From contig JAFLTW010000003.1 in NCBI GenBank assembly GCA_022509085.1, positions 124,001 through 188,000 on the forward strand: a stretch of DNA of 64,000 nt, read 5' to 3'. This stretch comes from Muribaculaceae bacterium. Lineage in GTDB: Bacteria; Bacteroidota; Bacteroidia; Bacteroidales; Muribaculaceae. Under the pieces are notes generated by a model, which made no database searches, had not been told where the DNA came from, and saw only the letters and a program-made list of their open reading frames with translations. The number at the start of each line of letters is the position of its first letter. Position 1 is the stretch's first letter. Positions 16,216 through 25,872 of this stretch are shown one piece after another. The translations under genes and the position numbers were made by a program.

Positions 16216-17623
16216 ACACACCGGCATACTAAAGTTGATGGCAGCGGCGGCATGCATCCTCGGGGTGCAGGGCTGCACTGACGACGTGGCTCCCGAACAG
16301 GATTACACTCCTGAAATCAAGGTTGCTGCCCGTATCGCCACCCATGTGGCCACCAGGGGCTACCAGGAGCAGGGGCCGGTGACCGAGGGGAAATACTTTC
16401 TGTCGTATCCGCAGAACAACCAGGCCAGAAATTACACCGTGGCCATAGTAGACTTCGACCTCATGGGAGCGGAGACTCCCGGACTCGGAATTGTACACAC
16501 CCTTGCGGGCAACGAGCTCAAATGGAGCGATATCGGGGGGTCTCCCGTCACTTTCTACCTTGACAACGTGAGCCAGACTTTCGGCACCGACACACTGGTG
16601 ACACTCTCCCCGGCCACCAATCCTTACGTGGCGGGAGTATTCGACTCCACCGGAGGCACCAACGACCTCCTGTGGGGCGAGAAGGCCGTAAACAGCGGCA
16701 CCCCGAGCATCGGGTTCGACCTCCATCACTACATGTCGCGGGTAAAGGTGCAGGTAGAGGTGGTGCATGAAGACAACTCCGTAGAAGACATCACGCTCGC
16801 CGGAGCCAAGGTAAGGATTACCAACCTCTACCCGAAGACAGTCGCCTACAACCGCAGCACAGGCGCCCTGACCCTCGACGAGGAGGACGCCTCGGGCATC
16901 ACAATCGTAGACCCCACCCTTCCCGGATACGACTGGGCAGACACCGACGAGAGCAACCCCGACAGGACAATGTACCTCTCACCGGACATCGTGCTGCCCC
17001 CGCAGGCGCTGGCTGAGGATGCCTCACGCTCGCAACTGGAGATAGAGCTGGCCAACGGCGACGTGTATACCGGCATCCTGCCTCACGCAATGATGATAGC
17101 CAACAGCACCGACAACTCTCTCAATTATCCCGTGACGCTGGCGTTTTTGAAGGAATACATCCTTACGATCCATACAGTGATAACGGAAGAGCCGCCGGAA
17201 CTGGCCTTCATGCCCGTGTGGGTGACAGATTGGGTTGACAAGGGAGAGTTTACTCTCGAGGCCCACCAGTCGGGTATCTACACCGCGGCGGAATTCATAA
17301 AACTGACGGAATACTATTCAAAAAACAACGAATATCAGCTCGTAAGATACGGCTATCTCGAAACTCCCGAGGGAGAGACCCAAAAGAAATGGCTCTTTAA
17401 CTTCTTCAGCAGCGTCGTGCTCAACTTCAATTCAATCTACAACACGATGCACCCGGGCGTGGAGGTGCCCGACAAGGGCGTCACCAAAGACTTCTCGTTC
17501 CAGTTCAACAACTACGCCGAGTACGTAACCAACGGCAACGACGAAGAGATGGTGAAGGTGACTCCCGACGAGCTATACAGAATCGTGACCGGCACACTCG
17601 ACTGGAACGGACTAACAAGATAG
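16208..17623 (+). CDS. fimbrillin-family lipoprotein
   Basis: The 471-residue lipoprotein has Cys at 23 (GVQGC). 'HVATRGYQEQ' places a possible Arg processing site near residue 50. It contains 'FDLHHYMSRVKVQVEV', the helix-strand segment seen in fimbrillin-like proteins, and 'LPPQALAEDASRSQLEIEL' followed by 'YILTIHTVI', the closing strands of the second beta-domain. A C-terminal extension after 'WVTDWVDKG' (about 120 residues) is not explained by the family. It overlaps the preceding gene by 8 bases. Confidence 0.72.
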   Translation: MIRHTGILKLMAAAACILGVQGCTDDVAPEQDYTPEIKVAARIATHVATRGYQEQGPVTEGKYFLSYPQNNQARNYTVAIVDFDLMGAETPGLGIVHTLAGNELKWSDIGGSPVTFYLDNVSQTFGTDTLVTLSPATNPYVAGVFDSTGGTNDLLWGEKAVNSGTPSIGFDLHHYMSRVKVQVEVVHEDNSVEDITLAGAKVRITNLYPKTVAYNRSTGALTLDEEDASGITIVDPTLPGYDWADTDESNPDRTMYLSPDIVLPPQALAEDASRSQLEIELANGDVYTGILPHAMMIANSTDNSLNYPVTLAFLKEYILTIHTVITEEPPELAFMPVWVTDWVDKGEFTLEAHQSGIYTAAEFIKLTEYYSKNNEYQLVRYGYLETPEGETQKKWLFNFFSSVVLNFNSIYNTMHPGVEVPDKGVTKDFSFQFNNYAEYVTNGNDEEMVKVTPDELYRIVTGTLDWNGLTR

Positions 17624-17625
17624 GA

Positions 17626-19383
17626 ATGGCGAAGAAAAATATAATATGGCTCCTGGCTGTGCTGCTTCTGCAGCTCACATCGTGCATCTCCAACGACATG
17701 ACCGACGGGGACGTCATGGAGTCTGGTATGCCCCGGCCTCTGGCTGTGGCAGCCCGCATAGAAGGGACGGTAGCAACCCGAGCCGCCACCAACGCCACAA
17801 CCGGCACAGACGACCGGTGGTCTTATGTGGATTTCACCATCGACGACGCCATGGGCTTCTTCGCCTCCGGAGGAAACCTTACCGGAGGGAACTACGGCGA
17901 GGCGCCGTTTATCAACCAGAAGCTGATTTACACCGGAGGCACCGGCGGCAACAACTTCCGCGACCCGAACAACACCCAGTTCAGCCCCACACACATGAAC
18001 GGGAATGAAATCTACATGTATTATCCCTATACCCCGACAATCGACGGGGAATTCGGTTTTGAACTGCGCACGAACACGAACCACAACGGCGAGCATCTCG
18101 ACACAGCGAGATGCATCGACTTCCTTTCCACCAGGCATCTGGACGTGATGGGGGAGGGAGTGGGCTCTTCGGCCGCCCTTTACGGGGAATTCCAGCATAC
18201 GTTTGCAGAGCTGATAATCATGAGGGGCGAGGGATTCGACAAGCCCAAAAAGCCTGCCGACAACGTGAACGAATGGCAGATAAAGGCCGTGCTCAACACC
18301 CCGATAACGGGCATCAAGGCCGTGGTGACCACCGACGACGGATGGAAATGCACTCCCGAACTTGTCTACGATTCCGTAACCTACACCGACCGTGCGAAGG
18401 CCATGGAATGGGATGCATGGCTGGGGTCAAATTTCTACAAGACACAACAGGACACAATAGGCCAGAACGCCTGGTATATAATAGTGCCTACCATAGGCTG
18501 CCAGGCCAAGGACGTGGCCCAGCGCCCGGGTGTGAGGACAAGGGTGGAATACATCGAGCTATATGACAATGACGGCAACCTTCAGAGGGTTTCCTCACTC
18601 CTGCTGAGCAACGGCAACTCGAAATATGTCGACGGCGGATGGCGATACCCCATGGAGATAGAGATGAGGGAACTCGTGCCGACCGCCAACCCCTGCGGCA
18701 TCGTGCCCTGGAAACCCAACGTCGACCTTACCGACGAGCGTAAGAGGGGTATAAACGACGAGTCGGAGTTTGCCGCATGGCTCCAGGCCTACAACACGTA
18801 TCTCGACGACCCCAACGACCAGAACACCAACACGCTGCTCAAATACGGCGACCTCTACATCGACAACGACTACAACAAGTCGTGGCATTTCTACGTGTTG
18901 AGAGACCTTGACCTCTCCACCTACGAGGCCGGCACGCCGATAGTGCCCGTGCTTCAGGATATTCTTGACGGGCAAAGTGCCGTCTACACCAACGGAAGGC
19001 CTCAAAGCCACAAGATAACCGGACTCAAGACCACTCTTGTGGGGAACCTGACGGGCGATAACGCCATAGTGCAGAACTTCACGTTCGAAAACCCCGACGT
19101 AAACTACGGCGACAACAATACCGCCCCTGTAGGGATCATCGCCAACTACATGGACAACAAGGCTACCGTAAAAGACTGCCGGATCAACAACGGCAATCTC
19201 TACAATCCCGACGGCCCGGCAGGAATGGTGGCGGGGTCGGTAACCTCCGAATGCACCGTGGAGGGATGCGTACTCTACGGCTTCCTGATATCCTCCGGAA
19301 CCTACGACAACATCGTGGGCACGGCACCGGCGGGCTATAATAGTGTGGGCAACAACGCCAACAACGTTACAAACCAGAACTGA
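17626..19383 (+). CDS. fimbrial-operon lipoprotein with C-terminal beta-helix-like region
   Basis: The 585-residue lipoprotein has Cys at 20 (LQLTSC) and TVATRAAT near residue 52, the likely processing Arg. The first two thirds are fimbrillin-like (MGFFASGGNL; ALYGEFQHTFAELIIMRGEG). The last 150 residues look like a short right-handed beta-helix with GLUG-like turns (ITGLKTTLVGNLTGDN; GPAGMVAGSVTSECTVEGC). This combination suggests a tip adhesin-like subunit. The gene follows 2 bases after its neighbour, so translation is probably coupled. Confidence 0.7.
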   Translation: MAKKNIIWLLAVLLLQLTSCISNDMTDGDVMESGMPRPLAVAARIEGTVATRAATNATTGTDDRWSYVDFTIDDAMGFFASGGNLTGGNYGEAPFINQKLIYTGGTGGNNFRDPNNTQFSPTHMNGNEIYMYYPYTPTIDGEFGFELRTNTNHNGEHLDTARCIDFLSTRHLDVMGEGVGSSAALYGEFQHTFAELIIMRGEGFDKPKKPADNVNEWQIKAVLNTPITGIKAVVTTDDGWKCTPELVYDSVTYTDRAKAMEWDAWLGSNFYKTQQDTIGQNAWYIIVPTIGCQAKDVAQRPGVRTRVEYIELYDNDGNLQRVSSLLLSNGNSKYVDGGWRYPMEIEMRELVPTANPCGIVPWKPNVDLTDERKRGINDESEFAAWLQAYNTYLDDPNDQNTNTLLKYGDLYIDNDYNKSWHFYVLRDLDLSTYEAGTPIVPVLQDILDGQSAVYTNGRPQSHKITGLKTTLVGNLTGDNAIVQNFTFENPDVNYGDNNTAPVGIIANYMDNKATVKDCRINNGNLYNPDGPAGMVAGSVTSECTVEGCVLYGFLISSGTYDNIVGTAPAGYNSVGNNANNVTNQN

Positions 19384-19385
19384 CA

Positions 19386-21737
19386 ATGCTAAAGACTCTG
19401 CGATATATATCGGCGGCAATCGCAATACTCCTTCTGGCCGGCTGCAGCGACGACGACCTGCTCCGGACAGACAGGGACGATACTGACGGCGAACTCCCGA
19501 TAGAGTTCAGTTTCGAATGGCCGGGAATCACCGAAACCAGAGGGTTTGACGACGCAACGGTGAAAACGAAGTTTACCGACGGCGACGTAATCCATGTGGT
19601 GGGTACGTTCAAGACGAGCGCCCTCCAGACCGACGGCTCCTACAAAGACGGGACCACGGCAAGATACGGAGCCCTCAAATACAATGGCAAGACCCGCCAG
19701 TGGGAGCCCGTAGCGGGCAACAAGCTCACATGGCCCTCCATCTCGACCGAAGGCAAGTTTTATGCCTATTACCTCAGCTCCACCAGCGGCATGTTCACGT
19801 CTTACGACAGCCCGGTGACGGTGTCGCTGTCGGATGTGACACCCGAGTCTGACCCCCTCATGGCTCCCGAGACCGCCTACATGCAGTACGGGCATGCCGT
19901 AAAACTTCAGTTCGAGCATCTCTGCACCTACCTTACCCTTGTGGATCTCGAGCCGATGGTTGCCACCAACTACTTCTTCTATGCCCCGATCGTGGGTACG
20001 GAAGACGGCGGCTCCAAGCCTTTCAACAACGCTTTCTCGCTCACTCTTGTGGAGAACACCGACAGCGACGACCCGGATCTTCTGGGCACTCCCCAGCTCA
20101 AATTCAATTTCACCCAGGTGGAAAATGCCCAGTATGACAACCGGATTTTCATCTCGGGCCGAGCAACCTCCGGAGATGAGGAAGACGAGGAGGGTGAGAT
20201 GAGGACCGTGACGAAAGTAGGCTACTTCCTCGAGCCGGGAACCTACAACACCTTCAAGGTGGAATATTCGGCCATAGCGCCCCAGACGTATGAATACCTG
20301 AGCTACAACTACTCCGACATACCCCCGGCTGTAGAAGGTGTGGAGTATGAGAACATACCCCCTGACCTCGAGGCCGGACGCACATACACACTGACGGTGA
20401 CGAAGTCGCCGGGCATCACCATCGTGTCGCCACCCTCCGGAGAGGGATGGGACGAGGAGACAACCCCGGCCGACGTGAATGTAAGAGACTTCCTCGATGC
20501 CGTAAGAAACAGCAGGGGCTACACCAACCAGCACGGAACGGAGATTCTCGAGGCCGTGCCCGGAGGCACCAGGCTCCTCACCAACGTCGACTTCGGCAAC
20601 TATAACTACGAGGATTTCTCCACCGAACTGGGATTTATGCCCGACGTGCTTCAGGGCCAGACCTTCGACGGCGATTATCACTATATCAAGAATCTGGGGT
20701 GCCCGCTCTTCAGATACAACTACGGGACGATAACCAACCTCGGAGTTGAAAACGTGAACTTTACGGCCGTCTCGCAGGAATACTCCTACGGCAATGTGGA
20801 AAGAGACGAGGACCGAAGCCGCCACGGAGCCGTCTGCATGTGGAACCGTCCTGAAGGAACCATCAACAACGTGAGGGTGTCCGACGTCACGATGAACATA
20901 GAGGTTGTCTACACCAACGACAGTGACGACGGCGGCGAAGTGCACAACATCGGAGGCATCACGGGCTCCAACACCGGAAGGCTCATCTCCATCGCAATGG
21001 GCGGAACCTTCAACATCACGGTGGGGGGCTCCGACGTGCAGAACGCCGAGGTGCTTATCGGAGGCGTTTGCGGCCAGAATGCGGGCGAAGGCAGAATCAA
21101 CGACATCTCGATGCTCGACGATGATTTCGCCATGAACATAACCAACAACTGTACCGGCAACCTCGGGTCTTACTCCGTGGGAGGAATTGTGGGGGCATCG
21201 TCGGGATACATATCCGGCGTAATACTGTCTGACGTGGCCATCAAGGCCGCGAGAAGCAGCGGCGTGGTGTCAAACATCGGGGGTATGGCCGGAAAACTTG
21301 ACGTTTCCGAAAACTCCACGGCATATATGACCTCGTGCATTCTCAGCGGTTCGATCGAGGCAGGCAACACCAAGGCCTACGACTATATCCGCGGACAGGC
21401 ATATACGGGAGGTATGGCCGGATACGACAACAACGTTCCCGTAACGGGCTGCCGCTCTTCCGTATCCGTCGCCGGAGCGCCATCAGTGGAAGACAACGTA
21501 ATCTACGGTACGGGTGGCGCTTTCGGCATCATTGCCAAACCCTCCACCTTCAGCAGCCTGATAGCCTACGGAGCCAAACTCCAGGCTCCCGGAGGCCAAT
21601 CCAACGTGGGCTCGAATTATATAGGCAACTTCGCAGGCATCGGACCGGCCGGACAGGACTGGGACACCGATTATGCCAACAATAATATCATCTTCCGTTC
21701 CTTCAATCTCCTTGACCCCATAGGAACGTATATGTAA
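19386..21737 (+). CDS. large fimbrial-operon lipoprotein with GLUG-like repeats
   Basis: The 783-residue lipoprotein has Cys at 20 (LLLAGC) and ITETRGFDD with Arg near 52. Residues about 40-340 are fimbrillin-like (FTDGDVIHVVGTFK; VKLQFEHLCTYLTLV). Residues about 360-770 carry repeated 'NIGGITGSNTGRLIS', 'LIGGVCGQNAGEGRI' and 'SVGGIVGASSGYIS' units, which are GLUG-type beta-helix turns found in bacterial surface adhesins. It is therefore a candidate adhesive tip. It is the largest product of the operon and lies 2 bases after the preceding gene. Confidence 0.75.
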   Translation: MLKTLRYISAAIAILLLAGCSDDDLLRTDRDDTDGELPIEFSFEWPGITETRGFDDATVKTKFTDGDVIHVVGTFKTSALQTDGSYKDGTTARYGALKYNGKTRQWEPVAGNKLTWPSISTEGKFYAYYLSSTSGMFTSYDSPVTVSLSDVTPESDPLMAPETAYMQYGHAVKLQFEHLCTYLTLVDLEPMVATNYFFYAPIVGTEDGGSKPFNNAFSLTLVENTDSDDPDLLGTPQLKFNFTQVENAQYDNRIFISGRATSGDEEDEEGEMRTVTKVGYFLEPGTYNTFKVEYSAIAPQTYEYLSYNYSDIPPAVEGVEYENIPPDLEAGRTYTLTVTKSPGITIVSPPSGEGWDEETTPADVNVRDFLDAVRNSRGYTNQHGTEILEAVPGGTRLLTNVDFGNYNYEDFSTELGFMPDVLQGQTFDGDYHYIKNLGCPLFRYNYGTITNLGVENVNFTAVSQEYSYGNVERDEDRSRHGAVCMWNRPEGTINNVRVSDVTMNIEVVYTNDSDDGGEVHNIGGITGSNTGRLISIAMGGTFNITVGGSDVQNAEVLIGGVCGQNAGEGRINDISMLDDDFAMNITNNCTGNLGSYSVGGIVGASSGYISGVILSDVAIKAARSSGVVSNIGGMAGKLDVSENSTAYMTSCILSGSIEAGNTKAYDYIRGQAYTGGMAGYDNNVPVTGCRSSVSVAGAPSVEDNVIYGTGGAFGIIAKPSTFSSLIAYGAKLQAPGGQSNVGSNYIGNFAGIGPAGQDWDTDYANNNIIFRSFNLLDPIGTYM

Positions 21738-21749
21738 CAACTCCTCGAT

Positions 21750-23492
21750 ATGTCAAAGACAAGACACATATATATCCCGTTCCTTTTCGCGGCCCTGCTC
21801 GCCTCGACGGTATCGTCGTGCAGCGACGACTATATGCCGGGCGACCCGGGCTCAGGCCTCGGAAGCGGAATAACATTCGGGGCCTCGATTGAGGAAGACC
21901 GCGGAGTGGACACCCGCGGCCTCACGAGAGGCAATCCGGGGCTCGACTCCATCTATGTGGCATATAACCCCTGGAACCAGGACTTCTATATCCAGCTCAA
22001 TACCGAGACGGCAACGGGCGAGCCTGAGACGGAATATGGCGTGTATCGTGTGCCGTCGGCCTACGAGGGACGTCTCGATGCCGTCGACGAACAAAACACC
22101 CTCAACTGGAAAAACCTCGACAGGACCCACACTTTCTATGCCTGGACCATTCCATGGATGGAAACCAATCCCGAGGCCTTATCCGACGAGCCGGAAGGCG
22201 CCGATGACACCGGAGACACAGGCTCCGAGACCCCCGAGCTCTACACACCCTCCGACAGGACCGTGCCGGTGCCTTTCTACAATTCATCGGAGCAATATGG
22301 CTTTGATCTGAATAAAAACAATGCCGTTTACGAAGGCTTTATCGGCGCGAAATCGGGATCGTACACCTATAGCGAGCATGGAAAGTATGTGGACCTTACC
22401 TTCCATCATCTCGTTTCCAAGATCAAAATCGAGAGTCTGATCCTGATCCAGCCCGACGGCTCCGTGCAGAAAGACCTCCAGGCCGACATGACATTCATAG
22501 GAATGCCGATAGAGGCGACCTTCTATCCTCACCCCGTGCCGAACGACCCGAGCGGAGCTCCCGAGGGATGGAGGCCTTACGTGGGGAAACCTTATGTGGA
22601 ATCTCCCGACACCGGCGTGACATACTACATCAACAACAGGGCCAACTCGCAAGACGTCTTCTACGTATGCCCCGAAGTCGACTTCTCCAAGATCGACTAT
22701 CAGATTAAAATCAACACCCAGGGATACGAGAAACTCAAAACCTATTACGGGACATTTGACGACGTGGTGTTCGAAAGGACTCCGGGCTGGGGTTACGACA
22801 TCGGTCCGGATGAAAAGGGTGACACCATCGACCGCAAGATACTCCATGCCGGAGAGGAGATGCGCCTCAACATAGTGCTCATCCCGGGCGTGGGCCCCGG
22901 ACTCAAGGTGATAATCCAGAAGTGGAGCACCGACAAGCCCGTGGAATCCCAGTATCATTCGCATCCGGGGTTCTATTCCGACGCCGAGCTCCAGGAACTC
23001 ATGGACATGATGTACGACATAAACCAGTCGACATACGAAAATCCGCCGGAAGAGCTGGACTTGCTCTTTGAGATGTACGGCTACACGAAAGACGGCAAGA
23101 AGTACTTCCCGCTCTACGAGAACGTGACTCCCAAGAAGGGAACCAGCACCTCCAACATTTTCCCCGTGCCACCCGGCTATATCATCGACGGCATGGGCCA
23201 TACGGTGACGCTGAAGACAAATGAAGGTGACTACTGGCAAGAGGGCCGCTCCAAATACTTCAATGTCGGCGGCCAGTGTCGCGACATATACTTCTCTGAT
23301 GAAAACGGCGAGAACACCATATACATCGACCCTGACGGGTACATCTGGATAACGGGAGCCGACGGGCAGCTAGAGCGGACCGAGAACTTCATACCTTATC
23401 CCACCCCGGAAGGCTATAGAGGATTCGACATAAGCTGCAAGTCCGGCAAAATTAGGCCAACGACCTATTTTAACGACCGCCTGGGCAGCTGA
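21750..23492 (+). CDS. terminal fimbrial-operon lipoprotein
   Basis: The 580-residue lipoprotein has Cys at 24 (STVSSC) and two TRG motifs (DTRGLTRG, Arg about 56 and 60). It has a fimbrillin-like central region (YVDLTFHHLVSKIKIESLIL; 'EEMRLNIVLIPGVGPGLKVI' then IQKW). A C-terminal part from about residue 415 includes 'GYIIDGMGHTVTLKTNEGDY', which resembles a beta-helix or pectate-lyase-like turn. It is the last fimbrial gene before the outer-membrane barrel. A host-ligand-binding or tip role is plausible but not shown. Confidence 0.7.
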   Translation: MSKTRHIYIPFLFAALLASTVSSCSDDYMPGDPGSGLGSGITFGASIEEDRGVDTRGLTRGNPGLDSIYVAYNPWNQDFYIQLNTETATGEPETEYGVYRVPSAYEGRLDAVDEQNTLNWKNLDRTHTFYAWTIPWMETNPEALSDEPEGADDTGDTGSETPELYTPSDRTVPVPFYNSSEQYGFDLNKNNAVYEGFIGAKSGSYTYSEHGKYVDLTFHHLVSKIKIESLILIQPDGSVQKDLQADMTFIGMPIEATFYPHPVPNDPSGAPEGWRPYVGKPYVESPDTGVTYYINNRANSQDVFYVCPEVDFSKIDYQIKINTQGYEKLKTYYGTFDDVVFERTPGWGYDIGPDEKGDTIDRKILHAGEEMRLNIVLIPGVGPGLKVIIQKWSTDKPVESQYHSHPGFYSDAELQELMDMMYDINQSTYENPPEELDLLFEMYGYTKDGKKYFPLYENVTPKKGTSTSNIFPVPPGYIIDGMGHTVTLKTNEGDYWQEGRSKYFNVGGQCRDIYFSDENGENTIYIDPDGYIWITGADGQLERTENFIPYPTPEGYRGFDISCKSGKIRPTTYFNDRLGS

Positions 23493-23509
23493 CGCTCGCC
23501 ACATCTCTT

Positions 23510-25759
23510 ATGAAAAGGTTATTATCCGCAATTACCCTGGCTGCAGCCGTCATGGCTGCCGGCCAACAGGCTTATGCCGCACCTGACACGGAGGCTACCG
23601 ACTCCCTGTCGGTGCCCGGCTACGAGCAGCTTGACGAGCTCGTGATAGAAGCCACGCGTCCGCTAATGCAGACCGACGGCGCGAAACTTACCTACAACGT
23701 GGAGGAAGACCCCGCCGCCTCCACCTCGAGCGCCCTCGAAATCCTGAAGAAGGTGCCCCAGATCTCAATCGACAACGACGGCTACATACGCCTTAACGGC
23801 TCGACGGCCTTCAAGGTGCAGCTCAACGGCATGGAAAACCCCATGCTGAAGCAGTATGCCGAGCAGCTGCTCCAGGGCGTTCCGGCCTCCATGATCGTGA
23901 AGATTGAGGTGATCACCGAGCCCGGCGCCAAAGAGGACGCCGAGGGTGTGGCCGGAATCATCAACATCATCACCGAACGCTCCCAGAAGAAGGACGGCTA
24001 CAGCGGCAGCGTGTCGCTCCGGGCAGAAAACCGCTCCCTCACCCCTTCGCTCAACGGAGTGTTCAAGAAAGACAACTTCACCCTCTCCGCCGCCCTCAAC
24101 TACCAGTGGGGGTTCGCGCCGCAGAGGGGTGAGAACAACACCATCACCACCTACCTGCCCCCCGCAGGCTCCGGCTCGCTGCAAAGCACCATGGGCCAGC
24201 GCAGCAAGCACCATTTCGTGGGAGGCAACCTCAACATGTCGTGGGAACCCAATCCCTCAAATCTCTTCACCGCCGGGGCCGACATTTTCTACATCGACGC
24301 CAACCTCTACAGACTCTACGGCTCAACGCAGAGCTTCGACGCCGCCGGCAACAGGCAATGGAGCTTCCGCCAGGACGGCAAGGGCAACATGACCGTGCTC
24401 AACGTCTCGGCCAACGCCTCCTTCCGCCACAACTTCCGCCCCGAAGGCAACTATCTCGTGATATCCTATCTTTACAATTTCGGGAAAAATGACCTTTGGA
24501 TAAACCGTTTCTACCCGGAATACGAAAACTACACCCCCTCTTACCTCTACCAGAACGAGACCGGCCTCTCCTTCGACCGCGGGCATACCGTCCAGGCCGA
24601 CTATGCCAACTCTTTCGGCACGGAACACCATCTTCTGGAGGTGGGCGCCAAGGGCATATTCCGCCACAACACGGCCATCTCCGACTACGCCTACGGCGAC
24701 ACCCCCGATGCGATAGCCATCTTCCCGCTGCAGAGCACCGATATCCTACAGCCGCAAAACATCTATGCCGGCTACGCCTCCTATACGGGCAAATTCGCCA
24801 AACTCGGCGTCGTGGCAGGGCTTCGCTATGAGCACACCCTCATGGGGATCACCGACAGGCTCGACGCCGCCGACAGCTTCCGCAACCGCCTCAACGACTG
24901 GGTGCCCAACGCGGCCCTGACGTGGAACTTCTCGGCCTCGTCAAACCTTCGCCTCTCCTATCAGATGAGGATTTCGCGCCCCTCGATACAGCAGGTGAAC
25001 CCCTACGAGCTCTACATCACCCCCTTCGAGCTGCGCAAGGGTAACCCCGACCTCACCAGCGAGCGGTCGCATATCGTGGCTCTCAAATATTCATCGTTCG
25101 GGCGCGTGGTAGGAGGCTCGATCGGAGTGGAATACAACCTCTCCGACAATGCCATAAGCAGCTTCACCTACCTGCTGCCCATGACCCAGGGGCAGGCCAT
25201 CGTCACCTCCTTCGCCAATATCGGCAAAAAGCAGGACATCGCCCTGACCGGCTTCATGAACTGGAACATTATCCACAACATGTCGCTGATGCTCAACGGC
25301 AGACTTGCCTACAACAAGTTGAGCGCACCGGCCGAAGGCTTCCGCAACCACGGATGGAGCGGCAACATTGCAGGAAACTGGACCTACAACGTGGCCGACG
25401 TCAATAAATTTTCCGCCTACGCCGCATGGTTCTCACGCTCGCTCACCGTGCAAGGCAAGACAACGGGCTATTACTACTACGGCATCAGCGCCTCGCGCGA
25501 CTTCCTGGCCGACCGCAGCCTGACGCTCGGCGTTAGCGCCAACAACTTCCTGCAGAAACGCATGAAGTTCAAAAACTATACGGCCACTCCCAACGTCATC
25601 TACGACGTCACGGCCCTCAACCTCCAGGCCTGGAGCGTGGGCGTATCGCTCACTTGGAAGTTCGGCTCCCTCTCCGCCCAGGTGAAGAAGACGGGCGTGG
25701 AGCTCAACAACGACGACATCAACACCTCGAGCAACAAAGGGCAGGGAGGAGGCCTCTGA
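23510..25759 (+). CDS. TonB-receptor-like outer-membrane beta-barrel protein
   Basis: The 749-residue protein has a signal peptide (MKRLLSAITLAAAVMAAGQQ) and a plug-like domain (about 35-150: 'IEATRPLMQTDGAKLTYNVE', 'ALEILKKVPQISIDNDGYI', 'SMIVKIEVITEPGAKEDAEG', 'GIINIITER'). A barrel follows with the outer-membrane family 3 pattern ('NLRLSYQMRISRPSIQQVNP', 'LRKGNPDLTSERSHIVALKY'). The N-terminal carboxypeptidase-regulatory-like domain usual in this subfamily is missing. It is 17 bases downstream of the fimbrial operon and ends in a terminator, so it is probably co-transcribed; a functional link to the fimbriae is only inference. Confidence 0.85.
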   Translation: MKRLLSAITLAAAVMAAGQQAYAAPDTEATDSLSVPGYEQLDELVIEATRPLMQTDGAKLTYNVEEDPAASTSSALEILKKVPQISIDNDGYIRLNGSTAFKVQLNGMENPMLKQYAEQLLQGVPASMIVKIEVITEPGAKEDAEGVAGIINIITERSQKKDGYSGSVSLRAENRSLTPSLNGVFKKDNFTLSAALNYQWGFAPQRGENNTITTYLPPAGSGSLQSTMGQRSKHHFVGGNLNMSWEPNPSNLFTAGADIFYIDANLYRLYGSTQSFDAAGNRQWSFRQDGKGNMTVLNVSANASFRHNFRPEGNYLVISYLYNFGKNDLWINRFYPEYENYTPSYLYQNETGLSFDRGHTVQADYANSFGTEHHLLEVGAKGIFRHNTAISDYAYGDTPDAIAIFPLQSTDILQPQNIYAGYASYTGKFAKLGVVAGLRYEHTLMGITDRLDAADSFRNRLNDWVPNAALTWNFSASSNLRLSYQMRISRPSIQQVNPYELYITPFELRKGNPDLTSERSHIVALKYSSFGRVVGGSIGVEYNLSDNAISSFTYLLPMTQGQAIVTSFANIGKKQDIALTGFMNWNIIHNMSLMLNGRLAYNKLSAPAEGFRNHGWSGNIAGNWTYNVADVNKFSAYAAWFSRSLTVQGKTTGYYYYGISASRDFLADRSLTLGVSANNFLQKRMKFKNYTATPNVIYDVTALNLQAWSVGVSLTWKFGSLSAQVKKTGVELNNDDINTSSNKGQGGGL

Positions 25760-25806
25760 CCTTCCGCCATTCCGCCGGCCTGCCACGGCCGCGGCCCTAA
25801 CATTAT

Positions 25807-25836
25807 AAAAATCCGGCAAAAGTCGGATTTTTTTTG
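25807..25836 (+). terminator. rho-independent terminator of the fimbrial/receptor operon
   Basis: A 9-base stem (AAAAATCCG at 25807-25815 with CGGATTTTT at 25824-25832) has an 8-base loop and continues into a T-tract. A TAATTTTG promoter -7 element follows at once at 25837-25844. Confidence 0.8.
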
Positions 25837-25844
25837 TAATTTTG
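25837..25844 (+). promoter_or_regulatory. putative -7 element for the DUF2723 operon
   Basis: TAATTTTG matches the Bacteroidota -7 consensus 29 bases before the ATG at 25873. No TTTG is found at the expected upstream distance because that DNA is the terminator stem, so the promoter would be atypical. Confidence 0.45.
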
Positions 25845-25872
25845 TAGGAATTTTCGCGAAAACGATTCTTAA

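Noticed and set aside
19389-20945. A 518-codon open frame on the minus strand opposite the large fimbrial lipoprotein gene, and similar long antisense frames at 15142-16278, 25600-26652 and 27106-28128.
   Set aside because: They lie opposite clearly coding, GC-rich genes whose codon bias keeps the reverse frame open. The translations are rich in His, Val, Gly and Arg without recognisable domains or signals.
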